Shown here: piece by piece, positions 1-6,683 of the stretch
Numbering within the stretch: position 1 is the first letter of the stretch
Layout: every line of letters starts with the position of its first letter
Source of the DNA: JACRLW01 sp050181465
GTDB lineage: Bacteria > Planctomycetota > UBA1135 > UBA2386
Length of the DNA stretch: 11,070 nt
Reading direction: 5' to 3'
Assembly: GCA_050181465.1 (NCBI GenBank)
Contig: JBFXDD010000079.1
Location: 1-11,070, forward strand
The notes under the pieces: model-generated
Seen by the model: the letters and a program-made list of their open reading frames with translations, nothing else
Told to the model about the DNA's origin: nothing
Databases searched by the model: none
Program-made: the position numbers and the translations under genes

Positions 1-249
1 CGGCCGTGCTGCTCCGCACGCCGGCGACCTGACACACTGGATTGATTGGTCGTCGACTGGCCGGTGACTCGCCTAGCCTGTCATCTTCCTGAGCTTTTTC
101 GCGTTATCGCCGCTGTTCGATCTCGCGACGACGTTCACGCATGGTCCGGGCTCGCACTGCCGGGGCCCCGCGGGGGAGAATGCCCGAACCGAGCGCGGAC
201 CGCGGCGAAGATTTTCTGCAACGCCGCGCCACGATCGTGTCCATGAGCG
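1..249. other. Upstream region, no supported gene
   Basis: No convincing coding sequence is visible here. A short open stretch from base 3 ends in TGA at 30-32 and could be the last codons of a gene starting left of the window, but nine residues cannot be assigned. An in-frame TGA at 244-246 closes the reading frame just before the sigma-factor gene, so that gene cannot extend into this region. A T-run lies at about 98-102, but I see no hairpin in front of it and do not call a terminator. I find no convincing -35/-10 pair. Confidence 0.4.
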
Positions 250-2781
250 GTGATGTTCGGTTTCAACGTCGATCGTGACTTCGCGCGCTATCGCGCCAGC
301 GGTGATCCCGCGGCGCTCGCGCGGGTCTTCGACGGCACGGCGTCGCAGCTCCTGAGTCTGGCGCGTCATCTCGCGTCGACCGAAGCGGCCGCCGAGGACT
401 TGCTGCAATCGACCTTCGTGACGGTGATCGAATCTCGTCACCAACACGACGGGGAACGCGCGGTCCTGCCTTGGTTGACCGGCATCCTCGCCAACCACGC
501 CCGGGCAGCGCGCCGTCGCGCCAAGCGTGCCGTCGATCGTGACCGCCTGGTCGCCGAACCGAGCCCCGATCCGGTCGAGTTGGCCGCGGGGGCAGAGCTC
601 GACACGACAGTCGCGCAAGCGATCGAGGCCCTGGCCAACCCCTATCGCAGCGTAGTTCGCTTGCATCTCGTGCACGGCCTCACTCCGGCGGAGATTCACG
701 AGGTCCTCGATCGGCCGGCGGCCACCGTCCGCTCCCAACTCGCTCGCGGATTGGATCTTCTGCGGCGTCGGCTGCCGATCGGCGTCGGTGCCGCGACGGC
801 GCTGTCCCTGGTGGGAGCCCGCGGCCTGGCACAGGTTCGGTCCGCGGTGGTCGGGAAGGCGGGCGGTGCCCCAACCGCCGCAACCACACTCGGACTTGCA
901 TCCCTGGTAACTCTCATGATCGGCAAACTCGCATGGGCCGCGATCGCTGCTGTGGCGATCACCGGCTGGTTCCTCCTCAACAGTCGCAGTCCGGAGGCCC
1001 CGATGCGCAGTGACGCCGAGGTCGTTCCGAACGCGCTCTCGCCGGCCTCGGCTACGGCTTCGCCGAGCCTGTCGGACGACGCTGTGGATCGAGCCGCCGT
1101 GCAGAAGGGGAGCCCCGCAGTGGGGCGATCCGAAGTCGCCGATCCGGATGCTGCGCCCGTCTTGCGCGTTCGGGTTCGACGGTTCCGAGACGGCGCGCCG
1201 TTGGTAGGCACGTCCGTCAGCCTGCGCGGATTGGACTCGCTGACCGACCTCTCCGTGTCCGGTCCGAAAGCCACGACCGACGAGAACGGCGTCGCGACTT
1301 TCCTCGACCCACCCGATGGAGCGGTCATGGTTGGGATCCCGCAGTCGGAGCACGTCCGAGTGATTCCCTCGCCACGGGCAGAGGTCGAGATCGTCGACGT
1401 GGTCCTGCCGTTGGGCTGCTCGGTTCGTGGTCAGGTCGTCGACGACGCGGGACGCCCGGTCGAGGGTGCAGCCATCCTTGGGTACGGCAACTACTTCGAA
1501 GGCAGTCGACTGACCGAGAGCGACGCGGACGGTCGCTTCGCGATCGATGACCTGTCACCGGGGATGGCCTTGGCGGCCAACCACCCAGGTCGTCGACCGT
1601 CGCTCGCGGTGCCGGTCCCTGAACCGCGCGAGACCCCGGTCGAACTGCGGCTCGTGCTCGGCGGTCCGACGCGGCTTGTCCGCGGTGTGATTCGCGATGG
1701 CGATGGCCGACCGAGCGCAGCGGCCACGGTTCTCGCGGTGGCTGCCGGGGGCCCCACTCTGGATCCGCGAGTTCCGCACGAACGCGCCGTCTCGACGCGG
1801 GCCGGCGCCGACGGTGGCTACTCGATCGAGATCGATACCACGCGCGCGTGGTGGCTCGTCGCATCACCGGTCTCGCGCGAGCACTTCACGGTCACTCGAG
1901 TCGACGTGCCGCCGGGCGATGCGGCGATCATGGTCGACGTGGTGCTGCTGCGGTCGGCTTCGATCGAAGGTCGGGTCAGAGTCTCGGGTGAGGTGCCGTC
2001 ACGATCGACGATCACGGCCTTTCTCGAGAGCCCGGAGCAGGACATCGGCTATCTGGGCAACGGCCTCGGACTGGTCCGCAGCGCGATCGCCGCCGACGGT
2101 AGCTATCGCCTCGCGGGGCTCGCGCCCGGGACGCATCGCGTGAGCGTGTCGGCGGGGGCGCACACGATCCACGGGTCGCGCGTGATCCGGGAAGGGGTTC
2201 GCGAATTCTGGGATGTCGATCTCGTCGGCGGCTTCGGTCTCACCCTGCACGTGCGAGGCGGCCATCCGACCGGCGCAGGTCTCCTGCCGATGTGGTCGAT
2301 TCGCCTCTACCGCGTCAGCGACGCGGGGGAACGCGAGTTCGTGTCGATGGCCCGCGCCGACAAGGATGGCCGTGCGGAGTTCGAGAGCCTGGCGCCGGGG
2401 CGTTACGCGGTCACGATCGGCGTGATCGGACTCGGGCCGCTGCGAGACCAGGTGCTCGAGTCACTGACTGCCGAGGTGCCACTGGCCAAGGACCTGTTCT
2501 GCGACGCGACGCGTCTCGCGATGCCGACCGGGTCGATTCGCGGCCGATTGCTGGACGTGGAGGGCGTGCCGGTCGTTGGTCGCGGATTGCTCGCCATCCG
2601 AACCGACGGCTCAGGCACGTGGGGCGGTACCAGCGAGTCCGACGGCAGCTTCCGCTTCGAGCCCCTCGCACCAGGATCCTGGCGCATCGTCCTCCAAGGA
2701 GGGGAATACGAGTCGGTCGGCGACGCCACCGAACTGGCCGTCGGGGAAGCGAGAGATCTCGGCGATCTCCGATTGCGATGA
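250..2781 (+). CDS. ECF-like sigma-70 factor fused to TM segment and carboxypeptidase-regulatory-like domains
   Basis: Residues 1 to about 180 look like an ECF sigma factor. Region 2 is at about 27-95, with the typical AAEDLLQSTFV helix and a following PWLTGILANHARAARRR stretch. Region 4 is at about 125-176, with a helix-turn-helix around LTPAEIHEVL and ATVRSQLARG. A single hydrophobic segment at about 227-243 follows, then a Ser/Ala/Pro-rich linker (about 250-300). About six beta-rich repeats then run to the end (starting near 303, 390, 478, 570, 661 and 762), with signatures such as VRGQVVDDAGRPVEGA, DADGRFAIDDLSPG and SDGSFRFEPLAPGSWR. These resemble carboxypeptidase-regulatory-like or SpaA-like folds. 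Predicted topology is sigma domain in the cytoplasm and repeats outside. At 843 aa it is far longer than a standalone ECF factor (about 180-200 aa). The start is pinned by an in-frame TGA at 244-246: GTG at 250 or, equally likely, ATG at 253; the Shine-Dalgarno is weak. No separate anti-sigma gene is seen. The fold assignments are confident; the signal and the target promoters are unknown. Confidence 0.88.
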   Translation: MMFGFNVDRDFARYRASGDPAALARVFDGTASQLLSLARHLASTEAAAEDLLQSTFVTVIESRHQHDGERAVLPWLTGILANHARAARRRAKRAVDRDRLVAEPSPDPVELAAGAELDTTVAQAIEALANPYRSVVRLHLVHGLTPAEIHEVLDRPAATVRSQLARGLDLLRRRLPIGVGAATALSLVGARGLAQVRSAVVGKAGGAPTAATTLGLASLVTLMIGKLAWAAIAAVAITGWFLLNSRSPEAPMRSDAEVVPNALSPASATASPSLSDDAVDRAAVQKGSPAVGRSEVADPDAAPVLRVRVRRFRDGAPLVGTSVSLRGLDSLTDLSVSGPKATTDENGVATFLDPPDGAVMVGIPQSEHVRVIPSPRAEVEIVDVVLPLGCSVRGQVVDDAGRPVEGAAILGYGNYFEGSRLTESDADGRFAIDDLSPGMALAANHPGRRPSLAVPVPEPRETPVELRLVLGGPTRLVRGVIRDGDGRPSAAATVLAVAAGGPTLDPRVPHERAVSTRAGADGGYSIEIDTTRAWWLVASPVSREHFTVTRVDVPPGDAAIMVDVVLLRSASIEGRVRVSGEVPSRSTITAFLESPEQDIGYLGNGLGLVRSAIAADGSYRLAGLAPGTHRVSVSAGAHTIHGSRVIREGVREFWDVDLVGGFGLTLHVRGGHPTGAGLLPMWSIRLYRVSDAGEREFVSMARADKDGRAEFESLAPGRYAVTIGVIGLGPLRDQVLESLTAEVPLAKDLFCDATRLAMPTGSIRGRLLDVEGVPVVGRGLLAIRTDGSGTWGGTSESDGSFRFEPLAPGSWRIVLQGGEYESVGDATELAVGEARDLGDLRLR

Positions 2782-2788
2782 GGGATGC

Positions 2789-2802
2789 GCGGCCGCGGCC
2801 GC
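2789..2802. repeat. 14-base perfect palindrome between sigma gene and dehydrogenase gene
   Basis: The sequence GCGGCCGCGGCCGC equals its own reverse complement. It lies 7 bases after the sigma-gene stop and 19 bases before the dehydrogenase start. A weak second hairpin (2801-2806 with 2810-2815, one G-U pair) directly follows. It could be an operator or a transcript hairpin, or chance in GC-rich DNA. There is no T-run, so it is not a standard terminator. Confidence 0.35.
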
Positions 2803-2821
2803 AGGGCTACCTTGCCCGCCG

Positions 2822-4006
2822 ATGGTCATCGCTCGCCCGCGCACTGCGTCGTCGTCTTCCTCGATCACCGAACGAACTCCACTCCGTGTTGCGATGATCG
2901 GCCACGCCTTCATGGGGCGGGCTCATTCGAATGCGATGCGGCAGGTGAATCGCTTCTTCAATCTGCCACGCGAGGTGGTGCCGCAGGTGGTGGTCGGCAG
3001 GCAACTCGAACGAGTGGAAGCCGCTCGCGACAAGTTCGGGTTCGCGGAGGCCAGTGTCGACCTGACTGCCGTGCTCGCCCGCGACGACATCGATCTGGTC
3101 GATGTCGCGACGCCCAACGACAGCCACGCCGCGATCGCGCTCGCGGCGCTGAAGGCCGGCAAACACGTTCTGTGTGAGAAGCCGCTAGCGCTCACGCTCG
3201 CCGATGCGCGCAAGATGCACGCGGCTGCCCAGAAGAGCGGTCGCAAGGTGGGGGTCTGGCACAACTATCGTCGTTGCCCGGCAGCGAGCCTCGCGCAGCG
3301 CATGATCGCGCGCGGCGATCTCGGGGCGATTCGGCAGGTGCGCGCGGTGTATCTGCAGGACTGGTTGGCGTCGGCGGACGCCGGCTGGAGCTGGCGCAAC
3401 GACAAGTCGGTGTGCGGTTCGGGGGCTCACGGCGACCTGAATGCGCACTTGATCGACATGACGCGCTTCCTCACCGGTCTCGAGTTCGAGTCGGTCTGCG
3501 GCATCGAGCAGACCTTCACCAAGACGCGCAAGGACGGTGCCGGAAAGAAGCGGCCCGTCGACGTAGATGACGCCTTCGCGTTCCTCGCGCGTTTCGACGG
3601 CGGTGCCATCGGCACCTTCGAGGCGACGCGGGTGGCGCAAGGTCGCAAGAACTTCCACTGCATCGAAGTCAACGGCGAGCGTGGTTCGATCCGTTGGAAT
3701 CTCGAGCGCATGAACGAACTCGAGGTCTTCCTCCCCGAAGGTCCCGAGGATGCGCGCGGATTCCGCAGCGTGATGTGCATGGACAGCGTGCATCCCTATG
3801 CCGCGAACTGGTGGCCCGACGGTCACATCCTCGGCTACGAGCACACCTTCGTGCACACGCTCGCCGACTTCGTGCTCGCCCTCGCACACGGCGATCGCTT
3901 CCGTCCCGACTTCGCCGATGGGCTCGCCGTCCAGGCGGTGCTCGACGCGGCACAGAAGTCGGCGTCGACTTCGCGATGGGTCAAGCTCCAGAGCGTCAAG
4001 GAATGA
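2822..4006 (+). CDS. Gfo/Idh/MocA-family NAD(P)-dependent oxidoreductase
   Basis: This 394-aa protein is a likely cytoplasmic dehydrogenase acting on a sugar, inositol or sugar derivative. An N-terminal Rossmann fold opens with VAMIGHAFMGRAHSNAMR; the dinucleotide loop is G27-H-A-F-M-G32. The family's EKP motif is at E119-K120-P121 within HVLCEKPLALT; the Lys is normally catalytic or contacts cofactor. The C-terminal alpha/beta domain carries D205-L-N-A-H209-L-I-D212, where family members usually have GD-x-G-x-H-x-x-D, so His209 is the probable active-site histidine. The end of the protein (ANWWPDGHILGYEHTFVH, then WVKLQ) is typical of the subfamily that pairs with sugar isomerase-like TIM barrels. 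The reading frame is open further upstream into the sigma gene, but the first sensible start is ATG 2822, about 25 residues before the dinucleotide loop. The N-terminus has an unusual Ser run (TASSSSSIT). No signal peptide is visible. The substrate cannot be read from sequence. Confidence 0.93.
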   Translation: MVIARPRTASSSSSITERTPLRVAMIGHAFMGRAHSNAMRQVNRFFNLPREVVPQVVVGRQLERVEAARDKFGFAEASVDLTAVLARDDIDLVDVATPNDSHAAIALAALKAGKHVLCEKPLALTLADARKMHAAAQKSGRKVGVWHNYRRCPAASLAQRMIARGDLGAIRQVRAVYLQDWLASADAGWSWRNDKSVCGSGAHGDLNAHLIDMTRFLTGLEFESVCGIEQTFTKTRKDGAGKKRPVDVDDAFAFLARFDGGAIGTFEATRVAQGRKNFHCIEVNGERGSIRWNLERMNELEVFLPEGPEDARGFRSVMCMDSVHPYAANWWPDGHILGYEHTFVHTLADFVLALAHGDRFRPDFADGLAVQAVLDAAQKSASTSRWVKLQSVKE

Positions 4007-4060
4007 CGCCGGGACTTCGCAGGCATCAAGACTCTTCCATTACCGACACCGAGTGACGAC

Positions 4061-5104
4061 ATGAAAGGACCAGGCATCTTCCTCGCACAGTTCATGAGCG
4101 ATCGAGCTCCGCTCGATCGCTTCGACACCGCCTGCCGCTGGGCGGCGGATCTCGGCTACATCGGCGTGCAGGTTCCGAGCTGGGATCGTCGCTGTATCGA
4201 TCTCGAGAAGGCCGCGGAGAGCAAGGCGTACTGCGACGATCTCCGCGCCGTCGCCGCCGACGCCGGAGTTGCGATCAGCGAGCTGTCGACCCACTTGCAG
4301 GGCCAGTTGGTCGCGGTTCATCCGGCGTACGCCGAGATGTTCAAGGTGTTCGCTCCCGAAGGAGTGACCACGCCGGCGGAGATGCAGCGATACGGCACCG
4401 AACAGGTGAAGCTGTGTCTCACGGCGTCGCGAAATCTCGGACTCGATGCCATGCCCACGTTCTCCGGCGCGTTGATGTGGCACACCGTCTATCCCTGGCC
4501 GCAGCGACCGGCCGGGCTCGTCGAAGAAGGCTTCCGCGAACTTGCCAGCCGCTGGCAGCCGATCTTCGAACACGCCGATGATTGCGGCGTCGACTGCGCC
4601 TTCGAGGTGCATCCCGGCGAGGACTTGCACGATGGCGCGAGCTTCGAGGAGTTCCTGTCTCACGCGCGCGAGCATCCGCGTGCGTGCCTGCTCTACGATC
4701 CCAGCCACTTCGTGCTGCAGCAGCTCGACTACCTCGAGTACATCGATCTGTACCACTCGCGCATCCGTTGCTTCCACGTGAAGGATGCCGAGTTCAAGCC
4801 CAATGGTCGCGTCGGTGTCTACGGCGGCTATCGGCCGTGGCAGGAGCGCGCGGGGCGATTCCGCAGTCTCGGTGACGGCGACGTGGACTTCACCGCGATC
4901 TTCACTCTGCTCACCAAGTATCGCTACGAAGGCTGGGCGACATTGGAGTGGGAGTGCTGCTTCAAGGACAGTCAGCAGGGTGCGGAAGAGGGTGCTCCGT
5001 TCATTGCGGCCCACATGATCACTCCGCCCGAGCGCGCCTTCGATGACTTCGCGGGCGGCGCCGTCGACATGAGCACCGTGCGCAAAGTGCTGGGGCTCTC
5101 GTGA
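4061..5104 (+). CDS. Sugar phosphate isomerase/epimerase-like TIM-barrel protein
   Basis: This 347-aa cytoplasmic protein belongs to the xylose-isomerase-like / AP-endonuclease-2 TIM-barrel superfamily. Barrel strands and conserved segments appear in order: GPGIFLAQFM (start), GYIGVQVPSWDRR, ISELSTHLQGQLVAVHPAY, TFSGALMWHTVYPWPQRPAG, AFEVHPGEDLHDG, LLYDPSHFVLQQLDY, RCFHVKDAEF and ATLEWECC. The probable divalent-metal ligands of the family are E182, D213, H239 and E296, all present; H184 and H216 are also likely in the site. I recognise this as the subfamily that commonly lies next to Gfo/Idh/MocA dehydrogenases, which matches the gene 54 bases upstream. Such pairs act on sugars or polyols, often via keto intermediates; the substrate here is unknown. 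ATG 4061 is the natural start, immediately before the first strand. The stop overlaps the next gene's GTG by 4 bases, suggesting translational coupling. Confidence 0.93.
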   Translation: MKGPGIFLAQFMSDRAPLDRFDTACRWAADLGYIGVQVPSWDRRCIDLEKAAESKAYCDDLRAVAADAGVAISELSTHLQGQLVAVHPAYAEMFKVFAPEGVTTPAEMQRYGTEQVKLCLTASRNLGLDAMPTFSGALMWHTVYPWPQRPAGLVEEGFRELASRWQPIFEHADDCGVDCAFEVHPGEDLHDGASFEEFLSHAREHPRACLLYDPSHFVLQQLDYLEYIDLYHSRIRCFHVKDAEFKPNGRVGVYGGYRPWQERAGRFRSLGDGDVDFTAIFTLLTKYRYEGWATLEWECCFKDSQQGAEEGAPFIAAHMITPPERAFDDFAGGAVDMSTVRKVLGLS

Positions 5105-6663
5105 ACGGCGTGCGCGTCGTTGTCGCCGTGGCGGCCGTTCTGGCGAGCGCCATCGCGCAGGAGCGACCGAAGATCGCCGACGTCGCGGGACTACGCGATC
5201 TCGACGCTCGGGCGGCGTTCGCGCTCGGCGTCCACGCACCGGGTCTGGAGATCGCGGCGCTGAGGCAGAGCCTTCGCACGGTCATGACCCCCGCCGGCTT
5301 CGCCGAGGTGGATGAATGGTTGAAGTGGCGAAACCCGCGGCACGACGTGAGTCTCGCTGACCCCGACGATTGGGCCAAGATGGGGCTGGATCCGGCGCGC
5401 GACTTCGCCGGAACCATCGGCGAGCCGGGCGGCTTTCTCGGTCTCCCGCGCGAACTGGTCGCGGTGGTCCCGGTGAGTGACACCGTTCGCTTCGAGACCT
5501 TCCTCGCCGATCAGGTTGATGCCGAGGGCTTGGGGGTGAACGCCATCCGCCGTGGATCTGAGCCCACCACTGCGGCACTCGCCGACAGCATCTGGTCGTT
5601 CTTCGGCGACCGCGCGCTCATTCTCGGTCGCGGTGGACTGCCGCCGGAAGAGTTGCGCGAGCGGATGAAGGTACGTGTCGCCGCCTTCGGAGCCGGAGAG
5701 GGGATCGGCACCCGCGAGGTGTATCGCCGCGTGCGGAGCGTGCTCGTCGAGGTCCCCATTCTGGGGTGCTACCTTCGCAGTTCGCACTGGCGCTACTTGC
5801 CGTATCCGCCGCCGCCGGTCGACCCGGAGAGCGAGGACGATCCAGACAACCAGCCGCTGCCCTCGATCGCGCCCGATTCGGAGTCGTGGGAAGGTGCCCT
5901 GGCCTTCGCCCATCGCGCGGTGACGGCCGCCGTGCAACCACCCAAGGCAGTTCGTGAGCGGATCGCGCTGTCCGATGGGCCCGATCCGGTCGAGTGGCTG
6001 CGCCGATTGCCTTCGCCGGACTTCGAGTTGGTGGTGCGTGCGAGAGATCCGCTGGCCGTCGCCGAAGGTCTCGGCTTCGAGCGAGGGGAGTTCGGCATTC
6101 CTGGCGAGTTCGCTCGACTGCTCGATGAGTTGGGTGCCTTCGGCTCGCTGTCGGTGGCATTGTGGCGAACGGACGGTTCGCCGCGTCCGCGCCTGCAGAT
6201 CATGATGGAGATGACGCAGGCCTCAGCCGCGGTCGCCGTGCGCGACGGCCTGATCGAATCGGTGAGGCAGTTGTCGGTGCGCGACGAGTCGTTGGTGTTG
6301 GCGGATGGTCGAGACCTCGATGTCCGAGTCTTCGCGACTCCGCTGGGTGACATCGCCATCGCCGTGGTCGAGTCGAGAGTGCACATCGGCGACTACGACG
6401 ATGACTTCAAGCGGGGCGTCTTCGGCGAGCCGCAGCGAAACGTCGAGGCTCTCGGCGATCGACTCGTGTGGTTGCGGGCGCGGCTCGCGCCCTGGCTCGA
6501 TCTCGCCCAGTTGCCCATCGAACCGGACAAGGCGACCGGCTCGGCTCGACTCTCGTTACGCATCGACGGCGAGATCCTGCTGGCGAACATCGAGCTTGCC
6601 GACGCGCACGAGAAGATGTCCTGGCCAGCACTCATTGCGGCCGCGTTGACGCTCGTCGACTGA
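5101..6663 (+). CDS. Secreted protein of unknown function (520 aa)
   Basis: The GTG start at 5101 overlaps the upstream stop (GTGA), a sign of translational coupling with the TIM-barrel gene. The N-terminus reads as a signal peptide: short basic start, hydrophobic VVVAVAAVLAS and an A-I-A site before Q, giving an exported protein. No catalytic motif is recognised. Residues 94-127 contain MGLDPARDF and, further on, LVAVVPVSDTVRFETFLADQ, a pattern seen in DUF3352-like and similar large exported proteins of unknown function; this is a loose resemblance only. A Pro/Asp/Glu-rich spacer lies at about 235-262 (PYPPPPVDPESEDD). A second alpha/beta part follows, with strands such as FELVVRARDPLAV and LSVALWRTDGSPRPRLQIMMEM, possibly a duplicated fold. 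It ends 20 bases before the converging stop of the next gene. Its role beside two cytoplasmic sugar enzymes is unclear. That it is a real gene is well supported; its function is unknown. Confidence 0.8.
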   Translation: MNGVRVVVAVAAVLASAIAQERPKIADVAGLRDLDARAAFALGVHAPGLEIAALRQSLRTVMTPAGFAEVDEWLKWRNPRHDVSLADPDDWAKMGLDPARDFAGTIGEPGGFLGLPRELVAVVPVSDTVRFETFLADQVDAEGLGVNAIRRGSEPTTAALADSIWSFFGDRALILGRGGLPPEELRERMKVRVAAFGAGEGIGTREVYRRVRSVLVEVPILGCYLRSSHWRYLPYPPPPVDPESEDDPDNQPLPSIAPDSESWEGALAFAHRAVTAAVQPPKAVRERIALSDGPDPVEWLRRLPSPDFELVVRARDPLAVAEGLGFERGEFGIPGEFARLLDELGAFGSLSVALWRTDGSPRPRLQIMMEMTQASAAVAVRDGLIESVRQLSVRDESLVLADGRDLDVRVFATPLGDIAIAVVESRVHIGDYDDDFKRGVFGEPQRNVEALGDRLVWLRARLAPWLDLAQLPIEPDKATGSARLSLRIDGEILLANIELADAHEKMSWPALIAAALTLVD

Positions 6664-6683
6664 TCTCGACCAGGAGTGCCGCG

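Noticed and set aside
3..32. Possible tail of an upstream gene (nine codons then TGA)
   Set aside because: Too short to show coding character; any frame ends within this distance by chance.
73..1353. Long - strand ORF (426 codons) opposite the sigma-factor gene
   Set aside because: Its translation is Arg/Gly/His-rich with no domain signal, and it lies antisense to a clearly coding gene; long antisense frames are expected in GC-rich DNA.
2576..2821. N-terminal extension of the dehydrogenase frame into the sigma gene
   Set aside because: The extra 82 codons overlap the coding end of the sigma gene and look like Ser/Pro-rich shadow sequence; the family fold begins just after ATG 2822.
4040..5239. 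- strand ORF (399 codons) opposite the TIM-barrel gene
   Set aside because: The + strand product matches a known family along its full length; this is a mirror frame.
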